Assembly (NCBI RefSeq): GCF_002101375.1
Contig: NZ_CP015207.1
Coordinates: forward strand, 558,001-622,000
Reading direction: 5' to 3'
Origin: Sporosarcina ureae
GTDB lineage: Bacteria > Bacillota > Bacilli > Bacillales_A > Planococcaceae
Length of the DNA: 64,000 nt
In this document: positions 16,942 to 26,003 of the stretch, piece by piece
Position numbering within the stretch: the first letter of the stretch is position 1
Layout of the letters: each line of letters opens with the position of its first letter
Translations under genes and position numbers: made by a program
Notes under the pieces: generated by a model
Told to the model about the DNA's origin: nothing
Databases searched by the model: none
What the model saw: only the letters and a program-made list of their open reading frames with translations

Positions 16942-18129
16942 TCATGGTTTTCGATACATCGTCACAACGACTGCGCCACCAAGTCCAAGATTATGTTGTA
17001 GCGCAACTCTTGCATTATCCACTTGCCGTTTTCCTGTCACCCCTCTGAGTTGCCAAACAAGTTCCGTACACTGGGCTAGACCGGTCGCTCCGATTGGATG
17101 GCCTTTTGACATCAAACCGCCGGAAGGGTTAACGACGAATTTTCCACCATACGTATTGTCTCCATCATTGATGAACTTTTCCGCTTCGCCTTCTTCACAC
17201 AATCCAAGCCCTTCGTAAGTGATTACTTCATTCGGGGTGAAGCAGTCATGCAATTCGACGACATCTACCTCTTCCACTCCGATTCCGGATTGCTCAAACA
17301 CTTGACGGGCCGCTCTTCTTGTCATGTCCGCGCCTACTAAATTCATGGCGCCTGTTGTGAAAGTCAGTTCCGTGTCCGTCGCCATGGATTGGGCGATAAT
17401 TTCCACGGCATTTTCATGGCCGTGCTTTTTTGCAAAGTCTTCGCTGCAAATGATTACGGCTGCCGCACCACATGAAGGCGGGCATGCATGGTATCTCGTC
17501 AAATATGGCGGAAAAATCATCGGAGAGTTTTGTACTTCTTCAAAGGTTAACGGATTGTCGAACATCGAATAAGGATTGTGGATGGCGTGGCTTCGAGTTT
17601 TCACCGCGACTTTGGAAAAAATGTCCGGATTTGCCCCGTACTTTTCGATGTATTCCATCCCACCGGAACCGAACATTCGGGCTGCACGCGGAGATTCCAA
17701 AGAATAACCGGGTCTCAATTCTTCCAACCGATCAACAAATGCCTGCATCGGCGTCATTCGATCTGAATACACAGAGGAAAGCGCCCCCGGCTTCATCTCT
17801 TCAAAACCGAAGGCAAGTGCACATTCTACAATGCCATTTTCAACAGCTTGCCTTGCTAAAAAGATTGCCGTCGAGCCGGACGAACAGTTATTGTTGACAT
17901 TGAATATCGGGATGCCGCTTAACCCGACTTTATACAAAGCTGCTTGTCCCGACGTACTATCTCCATAAACATAACTGGCAAAGGCGTGTTCAATTTCTTT
18001 GAAATCGATTCCCGCATCTTTGACTGCTCCTTTAATCGCTTTCGATGCCATCACTTCATACGGTTCCTGCATGCCTGGCTTCACAAACTTCACCATATCT
18101 ACGCCGATCACTTTGACTTTTCTTTTCAC
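16942..18129 (-). CDS. SCPx/lipid-transfer-type 3-ketoacyl-CoA thiolase
   Basis: A 395-residue thiolase of the sterol-carrier-protein-x branch. The nucleophilic Cys is in NNNCSSGSTA (about 85), the His in VVELHDCFTPNE (about 290), and GGLMSKGHPIGATG near 340 holds the second catalytic His. The C-terminal CxG of classical thiolases is replaced by HNLGLGGA, which is normal for this branch. It should cleave a 3-ketoacyl-CoA, often alpha-methyl-branched or sterol-derived. The GTG start at 18127-18129 is eight bases from AGGGGG; a TTG two codons earlier overlaps the ribosome site. The gap to the ligase gene upstream is about 100 bp. Confidence 0.87.
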   Translation of the reverse strand: MKRKVKVIGVDMVKFVKPGMQEPYEVMASKAIKGAVKDAGIDFKEIEHAFASYVYGDSTSGQAALYKVGLSGIPIFNVNNNCSSGSTAIFLARQAVENGIVECALAFGFEEMKPGALSSVYSDRMTPMQAFVDRLEELRPGYSLESPRAARMFGSGGMEYIEKYGANPDIFSKVAVKTRSHAIHNPYSMFDNPLTFEEVQNSPMIFPPYLTRYHACPPSCGAAAVIICSEDFAKKHGHENAVEIIAQSMATDTELTFTTGAMNLVGADMTRRAARQVFEQSGIGVEEVDVVELHDCFTPNEVITYEGLGLCEEGEAEKFINDGDNTYGGKFVVNPSGGLMSKGHPIGATGLAQCTELVWQLRGVTGKRQVDNARVALQHNLGLGGAVVVTMYRKP

Positions 18130-18235
18130 ATTCAAATCCCCCTTTTTTCATATCGTCTTTTTCACATGTCTTCACACTTCGCCTTTGTTCATTATGAGAA
18201 AGTCTAAATAGCAACATTCTGTCACCGTTCAGCCC

Positions 18236-19816
18236 TTATTTCAACAGTTCCTCCTGTATCAATTGCCGTTTCATAGTTTTCCCAACAGCCGTTTTCGGAA
18301 GGGAATCACGAAATTCTATAATTCGTGGCACCTTATACGTTGCAAGTCTTTCTTTGCAAAATGCTATGATTTCTTCAGTCGAAAGTTGGTGCCCCTCTTT
18401 CCGTACAATGACACATTTAACCGTTTCCCCGCGATAAGAATCCGGGATACCAAGCACACACGCTTCCAAGACAGACGGATGTTCATAAACGACATTTTCC
18501 ACTTCAATCGGATAAATGTTATATCCGCTCGCAATGATCAAATCTTTTTTTCTACCGACAATAAAGAAATAGCCCTCGTCATCCATCACCGCGATATCGC
18601 CCGTCGCCATCCATCCGTCGATCAATACTTGCGCGGTTTCATCTGGATTGTTCCAGTATCCTTTCATCACTTGCGGTCCTTTGATCAGCAGTTCCCCTTC
18701 TTCGCCTACGGGGACTTCCACATTGCTATCTTCCAGCTTGACGATTTTGCAATCAACGCTCGGGATTGGAATCCCGATACTGCCCGTCTTCTTTTTCGTT
18801 CGCGGGTTCCGATGGGTGACAAGCACCTCCGACATCCCATACCCTTCCATAATTTGTGCACCGGAACGTTCCTCGAATTCTTTGATTACTTCTACTGGTA
18901 ACGGTGCTGAACCACACGTACATACTTTCAAGCTCTTCAAATCTTCATCGACGATTTCATCACTGTTCAATAAAGCAATATAAATTGTAGGTGCACCAAT
19001 AAATACAGTAGGTGCGTATTTCTGTAGCAGCTCTTTTACTTTTGGGATATTGAATCGCCTCATAACGATGTACGTCCCACCCAATGCAATTGTCAGATTT
19101 AGATAGCCGACCCCCATGATGTGGGTCATCGGCGTATTACCGAGTGTAACCTCTTCTTTTTCTTTTAAAGAGTAGAATACACGATTTTGAATGACATACC
19201 CAACAATATTGTAATGCGTCAACATGACCCCTTTGGGATGGCCCGTCGTACCGCCTGTGTATTGAATAATGGCGACATCCTCCGTCGGATGAATCGGAAC
19301 ATTCGGCAATTGGACACTCGCTGTCGCCTCATCATGAAAGCAGACTTTTTGAAAAAGATTCCTATCCGCACCGAAAACAATTTGTTCGATTTTCCTCTGT
19401 AATTCGATGGCCTTCAATTTAGAAACCTGGGCATCGTCACATACAATCCATTTTGCTTCACTATCATTCAAGATGTGGGAAAGTTCGCTCGACTGGTATA
19501 GGATATTCACTTGGACTTGCGTGCAACCAATCCTTTGAAGTGCAAAGTAGCACACGGCGTATTCCGCAGAATTCGGCAACATGACCGCGACGTGATCACC
19601 TTTCCCCATGCCTTGCTTATGAAAATACTTTGCAAGGCGCCCCGTGGCTGCCTGTAGTTCCGAATAGGTCATTACAAGTTCTTCATCAATGATGGCGATT
19701 GATGATGGCGATTTGTTAACCGCCTTTTCAAAAGAATCGTAAATAGACACATCCGTTGGAATTTCCACTTCATAAGGAATCCCTTCCGGATAGACAACGT
19801 GCCATTTTCTTCTCAT
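18236..19816 (-). CDS. Long/medium-chain acyl-CoA ligase of cluster 2
   Basis: A 526-residue AMP-forming ligase that activates a carboxylic acid to its CoA thioester, the likely entry step of cluster 2. Motifs: QYTGGTTGHPKG (P-loop, about 188), MEGYGMSE (about 325), DGWMATGD, then VGRKKDLIIASGYNIYP hinge and PKTAVGKTMKR with the catalytic Lys near the end. Length and spacing fit FadD-like enzymes. AGGGG precedes the ATG. It is placed between the thiolase and a metallo-beta-lactamase-fold gene. The acid cannot be deduced from sequence. The racemase-like and SCPx neighbours suggest a branched chain. Confidence 0.87.
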   Translation of the reverse strand: MRRKWHVVYPEGIPYEVEIPTDVSIYDSFEKAVNKSPSSIAIIDEELVMTYSELQAATGRLAKYFHKQGMGKGDHVAVMLPNSAEYAVCYFALQRIGCTQVQVNILYQSSELSHILNDSEAKWIVCDDAQVSKLKAIELQRKIEQIVFGADRNLFQKVCFHDEATASVQLPNVPIHPTEDVAIIQYTGGTTGHPKGVMLTHYNIVGYVIQNRVFYSLKEKEEVTLGNTPMTHIMGVGYLNLTIALGGTYIVMRRFNIPKVKELLQKYAPTVFIGAPTIYIALLNSDEIVDEDLKSLKVCTCGSAPLPVEVIKEFEERSGAQIMEGYGMSEVLVTHRNPRTKKKTGSIGIPIPSVDCKIVKLEDSNVEVPVGEEGELLIKGPQVMKGYWNNPDETAQVLIDGWMATGDIAVMDDEGYFFIVGRKKDLIIASGYNIYPIEVENVVYEHPSVLEACVLGIPDSYRGETVKCVIVRKEGHQLSTEEIIAFCKERLATYKVPRIIEFRDSLPKTAVGKTMKRQLIQEELLK

Positions 19817-19835
19817 TTTTCCGCGCCCCTTTCCA

Positions 19836-20786
19836 CTACCATTTTAAGTATTCCGGTTTGGCGATATGTTCTCTAATAAATGCGTCAACAAATTGCGTAC
19901 AAACTCCACCTTCCTTCAACAACTGTTGTAAATGCTTATAAATACCAATAACTTCATTCTTTAGACGTAAAATCGAGCCTTCTCTTTGTTCTTTCCGATA
20001 AAAAATACCTTGTTCGATCAATTGATTTGGAGAGATTCCATTACGGATACAACGAGAAATTTTCTCATGTCGCCTTTCAATGACGTTTAAAAAATCGATG
20101 ACTTTCTCGTTATACTCCTTTTTGGAAACAATTCCTTTGTGATGCCCCGTTACAAAATATTTCGCATCAAGATCCCCAACTTTCTTTGCGGATGTGATGA
20201 AATCGGCAATATCGGATTCCAATTCATTATAAAAAGGACCAAAGGATGTCAAGTCGATATCCCCTACATAGACGATGCCGTATTTTTCAATATACGGAAC
20301 CGTATAGCCCTCCGAATGGCCTGGGGCATGGATAAACTGCACGTCCATGCCCGCTATTTCAACTGGTTCATTCAGTGGGTATTTCCGATTTGGCTTTATT
20401 GTCCGTTTTCCAACAGCCTTATCTCCGAAATGCCTGTTTTTCTGTTGCTTCAACCAAGCCTGAAACGTCTCTTCATCTTGAACTGCTAACATTCCGTCCG
20501 CATGTGAAAGGGTATAAATATCAGAAACTTTTTCAAAATCAAACGGATTGATATGCACGTCAGCTTCAGGAAAAAACGACACGCCCCACACGTGATCGAT
20601 ATGATGATGGGTCAAGTAAATATCACGTACGAAATGGTTTTTTTCAATATATCTTAAACTGTCGAAGCCAGCTCCGCATTCTAATAATACAGATTCCTGG
20701 TTATGCGTCAGCAGTAGCGTCGTGCAAAACGGCACTTTGCTAGAATTGTCCCCAAAAATTTCAATCGGTCCTATTTTTTCATACAT
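19836..20786 (-). CDS. Metallo-beta-lactamase-fold hydrolase
   Basis: A 316-residue MBL-fold protein. The metal-binding set is complete: YLTHHHIDHVWG (HxHxDH, about 60), HAPGHSEGYT (about 165), GDIDLT (Asp, about 187) and the final TGHHKG His (about 222). A C-terminal helical tail (about 235-316) resembles the winged-helix extension of MBL-like hydrolases such as LACTB2. No signal peptide is seen, so it is cytoplasmic. Inside an acyl-CoA cluster it may hydrolyse a thioester or lactone, or a toxic dead-end intermediate; this is inference. GGTGGTGA lies upstream of the ATG. Confidence 0.82.
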   Translation of the reverse strand: MYEKIGPIEIFGDNSSKVPFCTTLLLTHNQESVLLECGAGFDSLRYIEKNHFVRDIYLTHHHIDHVWGVSFFPEADVHINPFDFEKVSDIYTLSHADGMLAVQDEETFQAWLKQQKNRHFGDKAVGKRTIKPNRKYPLNEPVEIAGMDVQFIHAPGHSEGYTVPYIEKYGIVYVGDIDLTSFGPFYNELESDIADFITSAKKVGDLDAKYFVTGHHKGIVSKKEYNEKVIDFLNVIERRHEKISRCIRNGISPNQLIEQGIFYRKEQREGSILRLKNEVIGIYKHLQQLLKEGGVCTQFVDAFIREHIAKPEYLKW

Positions 20787-20819
20787 CCCATCACCACCAA
20801 TCCCTTACGGTTTACCGGA

Positions 20820-21620
20820 TCAAGTGTAAGAACCACCGTTAATTTGCAAAACTTGTCCATTCACATAATTGGACAAAGGAGAAGCCAAGTAAAGGATCCC
20901 CTCTGCTGCTTCTCTCGGTTGCCCTGTCCTTTTTTGAGGGATTTTGTCAATAAACATTTGACGCACTTTATCTGGAACGCCTGTCTGGTCTTCACTGGAC
21001 TCAAGCGATTGTGTCATCCTTGTTTCGATGAACCCGAACGCCACCGCATTCGAATTGATGTTATAGCGTCCCCATTCCTGGGCAACGACCTTTGTTAAGC
21101 CGACGACTCCCGCTTTGGCAGACGAATAGTTGGCTTGCCCCACATTCCCTCTAAGTCCTGAAACCGATGATACGTTAATAATTTTCCGGTAATTTATAAT
21201 TCCTTGTTCCTTCTCCGCTTTTGCCGCTTCCCGCATATAGGGAGCCGCCTCGCGGATTAGACGGAAAGGGGCGACCAAATGAATATCCATCACTTGTTGA
21301 AACTGTTCGTCCGTCATTTTATGGATCAAGCTATCGCGCGTGACGCCGGCGTTATTTACCAAAATATCCAATCTTCCAAACTCCTCAACGGTTTTTTCCA
21401 TCAAAGTCCGTGGAAACTCCGGATCTGTAATATCGCCGCAAATCGCGAGTGCCCGACCACCCTTTTCCTCGATTTCGCTTACCACTTCCGCCGCAGGTTG
21501 TGCATCCAAATCTGAAATGATAACGGTTGCACCGTTTTCCGCAAACACCAATGCGGTTTCCCTACCTATCCCTCTTCCCGCCCCCGTTATGATTGCAACT
21601 TTCCCATTTAATAGCCTCAT
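20820..21620 (-). CDS. Short-chain dehydrogenase (FabG-like)
   Basis: A 266-residue SDR with all classical motifs: TGAGRGIG (12-19), NNAG (about 90), the Ser in INVSSVSG, YSSAK (about 168-172) and a C-terminal NGQVLQINGG. Asp in SDLDA after beta-2 suggests NAD(H) preference. It should oxidise a 3-hydroxyacyl-CoA to the keto-ester for the thiolases. An insert REAAKAEKEQG (about 130) is longer than in FabG and may shape the substrate pocket. AAGGGG precedes the ATG. It is encoded next to the racemase-like gene. Confidence 0.87.
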   Translation of the reverse strand: MRLLNGKVAIITGAGRGIGRETALVFAENGATVIISDLDAQPAAEVVSEIEEKGGRALAICGDITDPEFPRTLMEKTVEEFGRLDILVNNAGVTRDSLIHKMTDEQFQQVMDIHLVAPFRLIREAAPYMREAAKAEKEQGIINYRKIINVSSVSGLRGNVGQANYSSAKAGVVGLTKVVAQEWGRYNINSNAVAFGFIETRMTQSLESSEDQTGVPDKVRQMFIDKIPQKRTGQPREAAEGILYLASPLSNYVNGQVLQINGGSYT

Positions 21621-21656
21621 CCTTAAAACCCCTTTACTTTCAATATTTTGGGCGTA

Positions 21657-22709
21657 TCAGTTTTGACTAAGCCCTTCCATTGGAATCATCTTCGCTGGAA
21701 ATGGAATCTCTACCCGTTCCCCTTCTATGCTGATTGCGTTTCGATACTTCAAATGTGGATCTTTCGACAAATCGTTAATCGTGTTGACACGACTAACCGG
21801 TAAATCGACCTCACCGAAAATCGACAACCACTCGGACAATGTTTTTTTGACTATGATTGTTTCAATCCTTCGATTAATGATTTCTGCTTTCTCCATCCTC
21901 TTTGTCCAACTATTGAATAAATTATCGAGCATAAACTCTTTCATGCCCACCGTTTCACAAAATGTTTCCCAAAACTTCTCTTCTACACAAGCAATGGAAA
22001 TATATTGTCCATCTTTTGTCAAATATGTTCCATAGGCCCCTCGACCCATGAAATCGGATTTCCTCGGTTCATTGCGTGCGTAATATTCCACAATGCGTGG
22101 AGACATTAAAGCAAGTGCGCTTTCCACTAAAGACACATCGATGTAAACCCCACTCGAATGGGATCGAGCCTTGTTCAACAATGCCCCTAACACCGAAATC
22201 GTAGCGTATAACGATGCCGCAAGATCCGCTATTTGGATTCCCCCTGCCGCTTCAGGACCTCCGTTTGGCTGACCACTGATTCCAAGGACCCCTGATACTG
22301 CCAAATAGTTCAAATCATGTCCCGGAACATCACGGTAAGGACCGCTTTGCCCGTATCCCGAAATCGAACAGTAGATAAGATCCGGATTCAGTTTCGCAAC
22401 CTCGTTCTTACTAAAACCCAATCGATCCATGACGCCGGGTCGGAATCCCTCAATCAACACATCACTTCCCTGCAACAGTTCACGAAGAACTCCTTTATCT
22501 TCCTCATTTTTCAGATCTAGCGTCAAACTTTCTTTTCGACTGTTCAAAGTTTCATATAATCCAGGAATCATCTGTCGCACAGGATCGCCTCCGTCAGGTC
22601 TTTCCACTTTTACGACTTCCGCTCCCAATTCCGCTAAAATATTTGTCGCAAATGGACCTGGCAATAAATTCGTCAAGTCCACAACTCGTATACCCTCCAG
22701 CACTCTCAC
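21657..22709 (-). CDS. Class III CoA-transferase family protein, alpha-methylacyl-CoA racemase-like
   Basis: A 350-residue CaiB/BaiF-family protein. It opens RVVDLTNLLPGPFATNILAE with VVKVERPDGGDPVR, and contains PGHDLNYLAVSG (about 120) followed by GGIQIADLAAS (about 150). GHDxNY with a downstream Asp is the His/Asp pair used by alpha-methylacyl-CoA racemases to swap 2R and 2S configurations; CoA-transferases of the family share the Asp but usually lack the GHDINY block. A racemase role is therefore favoured, implying alpha-methyl-branched substrates. The start is set at GTG 22707-22709, six bases from AGGTG; an earlier in-frame GTG overlaps that site. Transferase activity remains possible. 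Confidence 0.8.
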   Translation of the reverse strand: MRVLEGIRVVDLTNLLPGPFATNILAELGAEVVKVERPDGGDPVRQMIPGLYETLNSRKESLTLDLKNEEDKGVLRELLQGSDVLIEGFRPGVMDRLGFSKNEVAKLNPDLIYCSISGYGQSGPYRDVPGHDLNYLAVSGVLGISGQPNGGPEAAGGIQIADLAASLYATISVLGALLNKARSHSSGVYIDVSLVESALALMSPRIVEYYARNEPRKSDFMGRGAYGTYLTKDGQYISIACVEEKFWETFCETVGMKEFMLDNLFNSWTKRMEKAEIINRRIETIIVKKTLSEWLSIFGEVDLPVSRVNTINDLSKDPHLKYRNAISIEGERVEIPFPAKMIPMEGLSQN

Positions 22710-22744
22710 TTCCGTCACCTCTCATCCAGTCTATTTCCTTACGG

Positions 22745-23896
22745 TCACACGAATGCGGAAATGCCTAGCACTTCTCGTCCGATGATTAATTTTTGCATCT
22801 CATTCGTACCTTCTGCAATGGTAAAATAACGGATATCACGATAATATCGCTCAACTGGAAACTCCTTCGTATAGCCATATCCACCATGGATCTGCAAAGC
22901 CTCTTCCGCCACTCTTAACACGCGATCCGTTGCAAAATACTTTGCCATCGAGCACTCGACCTTTGCATCTTTTCCTTGGTCAAGCAACGTGCTCGCTTGC
23001 TGCCCTAGGAGGCGCATCGCATTGGTCAGTGTAATCATTTCACTTATTTTTTCTTGTATCAATTGAAAACTGCCGATTGGTTTCCCAAACTGATGACGTT
23101 CCTTTACGTACTTAATGGATGCATTCAGGCAAGCTTGTGAAATGCCCGTGGCGATGTATGCAACCATGGCACGCGCACTGTTCAAAAACTTCAATCCTTG
23201 TTTCAAACCTTCACCGACATCGCCGAGCACGTTTTCGGCAGGGATTTCGCTATTTTCAAAAACTAATTCAGCAAATGGACAGCTAACTGTACCCATCTTT
23301 TCAATTTTCGTCGCTAGAAAAGAAGTTTCCTCTTTATCTATGAGCAGAGCAGTGATTCCTTTATTCCCTAACGTTTTGTCCGTCTGTGCAATGACGATAC
23401 CGATTTCTCCTTCCAGACCATTCGTTATAAAGATTTTTGTTCCGTTGATAACCCAATTATCTCCTTTTAACACTGCACGTGTTTCAACACTGGAAGCATC
23501 TGATCCGACATTCGGCTCTGTGAGAGCAAAGAAACCGAGCTTTTCCCCACGTAATAATGGTCCCAAATATTTTTCTTTCTGCTCTTCCGTCCCGTATTCG
23601 TAAATATGTGTGAGAACGGAGTTAGAAATACCTACCGTCGCTCTTAATGAAGGCCAAACACGGGATAATTCTTCAATCATCGTAAAATATGTTGTGTAAT
23701 CCAGACCATATCCACCCGCCTCCACCGGCAACAATCCACCTAAAAATCCAAAAGGGACAAGTTTTTGTACAATCTCTTTCGTGACATACTTCTCCTGCCT
23801 TTCATATTCCTCCACCATTGGTGCAATTTCCTTTTCCAAAAACTTCGCCAAAGTTTCTTTAATCATCAGTTGCTCATCCGTTAATTGAAATGCCAT
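22745..23896 (-). CDS. Acyl-CoA dehydrogenase, C-terminal-Glu type
   Basis: A 383-residue acyl-CoA dehydrogenase. FALTEPNVGSDASS and QIHGGYGYTKEFPVERYYRD are present, and the catalytic Glu sits in FTIAEGTNEMQK near the C-terminus. The alternative LCAD position reads NSARAMVA, so only one base is available. This is the SCAD/glutaryl/benzylsuccinyl-CoA-dehydrogenase arrangement and differs from the LCAD-like enzyme at 12933. It should act on a different chain length or branch of the same pathway. AGGAGG precedes the ATG. Its gene lies 12 bp upstream-to-downstream from a MaoC gene and 35 bp from the racemase-like gene. Confidence 0.88.
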   Translation of the reverse strand: MAFQLTDEQLMIKETLAKFLEKEIAPMVEEYERQEKYVTKEIVQKLVPFGFLGGLLPVEAGGYGLDYTTYFTMIEELSRVWPSLRATVGISNSVLTHIYEYGTEEQKEKYLGPLLRGEKLGFFALTEPNVGSDASSVETRAVLKGDNWVINGTKIFITNGLEGEIGIVIAQTDKTLGNKGITALLIDKEETSFLATKIEKMGTVSCPFAELVFENSEIPAENVLGDVGEGLKQGLKFLNSARAMVAYIATGISQACLNASIKYVKERHQFGKPIGSFQLIQEKISEMITLTNAMRLLGQQASTLLDQGKDAKVECSMAKYFATDRVLRVAEEALQIHGGYGYTKEFPVERYYRDIRYFTIAEGTNEMQKLIIGREVLGISAFV

Positions 23897-23908
23897 TCCT
23901 AATTCCTC

Positions 23909-24373
23909 CTAGTTTTGTCTTCTCGCAATCATCATCGGGGTCACTCCCTCTTGAACGACCATCCCATTTTGATTGATGATTTTACGAACAAACTTCACAA
24001 TCCCTCGGTCTTTTTTACTCGTTTCTTTCATTTCAACAATTTCAATTTCGAGATTAATCGTATCGTTAATTTTGATGGGCGCTAGAAACTTCCACGACTC
24101 CAAACCCAATAAAGCAATCAAGTTTTTACTCATCCGTCGATTCAGCTCTGTACGGGTAAACAGTCCGGACGAGATGGACAGTCCCAACAAACCGTGTGCA
24201 ATCCGTTCTTGAAAAACCGTGTTTTTTGCATACTCCCTATCCACATGGAGCAAATTATAATCGCCGGATAAACCCGCAAAATTGACAACATCCGTTTCTG
24301 TAATGGTACGTGAAGGGGATAAAAATTTATCTCCGATTTGAAAATCTTCATAAAACAACCCGTTATCTTCCAT
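23909..24373 (-). CDS. MaoC-family enoyl-CoA hydratase, single-domain
   Basis: A 154-residue hot-dog protein with FAGLSGDYNLLHVDREYA (about 31-48) and RIAHGLLGL. The catalytic Asp and His of hydratase 2 are present; the Pro usual before LxH is Leu. It is the third MaoC-type protein of the cluster and, unlike the pair at 15262/15661, has no adjacent non-catalytic partner, so it may be a homodimer. It likely hydrates the enoyl-CoA made by the adjoining dehydrogenase before retro-aldol or thiolytic cleavage. GAGGAA lies before the ATG. The gene is 15 bp from the thiolase gene upstream. Confidence 0.83.
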   Translation of the reverse strand: MEDNGLFYEDFQIGDKFLSPSRTITETDVVNFAGLSGDYNLLHVDREYAKNTVFQERIAHGLLGLSISSGLFTRTELNRRMSKNLIALLGLESWKFLAPIKINDTINLEIEIVEMKETSKKDRGIVKFVRKIINQNGMVVQEGVTPMMIARRQN

Positions 24374-24388
24374 CTTTCCTCACACCCT

Positions 24389-25543
24389 TCATCGTTGTAG
24401 TATCGTGACGGCACTATTCGGACCTGCCCCCATCGCATGTGCCAAGCCAAGCTTAGGATCGGCAACTTGTCGATGGCCAGCTTCTCCCCGCAATTGTAAG
24501 ACAAGCTCATGAATTTGTGCCAATGCTGTCGCACCGAGCGGATGACCCCTTGATAATAGTCCACCGTCCGTATTAACCGGCAATCTCCCCATCAAATCGA
24601 AGACACCTTCGCGCAACAATTCAGGTGCCGTTCCTCTCGCACAAAAACCGAGTTTTTCAATGTCCCAAAGTTCGCCGGGTCCCATGCTGTCGTACGCTTG
24701 CACGACGTCGATATCCTTGGGTCCGTAGCCAGCCATCTCAAAGGCCTGGCGGGCTGATTTCTCTACAATGCCTTCCGAAGGATAATGCTGGACACTTGCC
24801 GTAATGCCGGATTGATATGATTCTTCTCCATATACACCCGACACCAAAACAGAGCTTGCCACATGAATCGCCCGATTGCTTTCTGGCTTGCTTGTCAAAA
24901 CCATCGCGACCGCCCCATCCGCCAACGGACAACAATTCAGTAACCGAAGTGGAGAAGCTATCATTGCTGATTGGAGTACCTCCTCTGCAGAAACTTCTTT
25001 TTGAAATCGTGCATTGGGATTTAGCGAACCGTTTCGCCTATTTTTCACACTGACCCTTGCAAAATCTTCAACCGTAGCTCCGTATTGGCGCATGTATTCC
25101 ATCGTTTCCAAGGCATAGTTGGCCGGTTGTACGTTAAAGCCCATTGCCAATTGCCACCCCGGAAAAGCAGTGCTTGGGATTGGTCCTCTTGGCATCTTTT
25201 CAAATCCGATAGCGAGTACCGTTTCGTATTGCCCTAATCGAATCGAATCATAAGCAAGTCGAAACGCGGTTGCTCCACTTGAACAGGCATTTTCCACATT
25301 GACGATTGGAATTCCTGTAAATCCAATTTCCCCTACTACTCGATGCCCAGAAGCTGTCCCTTGGTAGACACTACCTGCAAAAACGGCTTCAACTTCCCCC
25401 CACTTGGTTCGGGCATCCCTTAAGGCGTTTACAATCGCTTCAGATCCCATCGAGCTAGCGGATACATCCGGGAAAAAACCCCATTTTGTCGTACTTGTTC
25501 CTTGAACATATACATCTTTCCATTGAGTATTTTTACCCATCAT
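24389..25543 (-). CDS. Thiolase-like Ltp2/BbsB-type protein, partner of DUF35 protein
   Basis: A 384-residue thiolase-superfamily protein. The Cys loop VENACSSGATAF is kept (about 85), and GGLLSRGHPLGATA is intact, but the block that reads HDCF in SCPx thiolases is QAYDSMGPGE here, so Tyr replaces His. The C-terminus is HAMGAGPNSAVTIL. Loss of the His with an adjoining DUF35 gene is typical of Ltp2-type retro-aldolases (cholesterol side chain) and BbsB-type thiolases (benzylsuccinate). Its ATG overlaps the TGA of the DUF35 gene (ATGA), indicating translational coupling and a complex. Retro-aldol versus thiolytic chemistry cannot be decided from sequence alone. Confidence 0.85.
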   Translation of the reverse strand: MMGKNTQWKDVYVQGTSTTKWGFFPDVSASSMGSEAIVNALRDARTKWGEVEAVFAGSVYQGTASGHRVVGEIGFTGIPIVNVENACSSGATAFRLAYDSIRLGQYETVLAIGFEKMPRGPIPSTAFPGWQLAMGFNVQPANYALETMEYMRQYGATVEDFARVSVKNRRNGSLNPNARFQKEVSAEEVLQSAMIASPLRLLNCCPLADGAVAMVLTSKPESNRAIHVASSVLVSGVYGEESYQSGITASVQHYPSEGIVEKSARQAFEMAGYGPKDIDVVQAYDSMGPGELWDIEKLGFCARGTAPELLREGVFDLMGRLPVNTDGGLLSRGHPLGATALAQIHELVLQLRGEAGHRQVADPKLGLAHAMGAGPNSAVTILQR

Positions 25544-25983
25544 CCCTTATCTCCTTCCCGAATAATTTCAGCTTTGAACTTGAAAGTCATAACATCATTG
25601 TCTTCTTCTTCATATAACTTCACTACAACCATCTCGACACGTTCGTCATTAGAGAGCGCCGGTTCATCAATGAGCTGTGAGAATATATTTACACCTTCAT
25701 CTAGTTGCACAATTCCATATGTATAAGGAACTGCCCCTTTATAAAAACCTCCGGCCGGTTGTCTTTCCACTTTTGTTAGCATCAAGACACGCCCTTTGCC
25801 GGAAAATGTGATTTCTTCCAATGATTCTTTGTGACAATTCATACAGAAGTTCAATGTTTTCCGTGGAAAAAATACCTCTCCACACGCCTCGCATCGACTG
25901 CCCAATAAGTGCGGTTTGCCATCTGTTTCCAATTGCCAAAGGCCATCCATAACCGGAATCGTTTTTCGTTCAATTGTCGTCAT
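25540..25983 (-). CDS. DUF35 Zn-ribbon/OB-fold protein, partner of thiolase-like protein
   Basis: A 147-residue protein with an N-terminal rubredoxin-like zinc ribbon (RCEACGEVFFPRKTLNFCMNC: two CxxC pairs about 14 residues apart) followed by an OB-fold that includes GKGRVLMLTKVER and the PYTYGIVQLDEG strand. DUF35 proteins bind thiolase-like enzymes and are needed for their activity or for acyl-CoA channelling (ChsH2-Ltp2, BbsA-BbsB, archaeal thiolase-HMGCS complexes). The start at ATG 25981-25983 is placed nine bases behind GGGGG. The 4-base ATGA overlap with the thiolase-like gene supports a 1:1 complex. The zinc ligands are complete. Confidence 0.87.
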   Translation of the reverse strand: MTTIERKTIPVMDGLWQLETDGKPHLLGSRCEACGEVFFPRKTLNFCMNCHKESLEEITFSGKGRVLMLTKVERQPAGGFYKGAVPYTYGIVQLDEGVNIFSQLIDEPALSNDERVEMVVVKLYEEEDNDVMTFKFKAEIIREGDKG

Positions 25984-26003
25984 TCCACTCATCCCCCGTT
26001 CGA

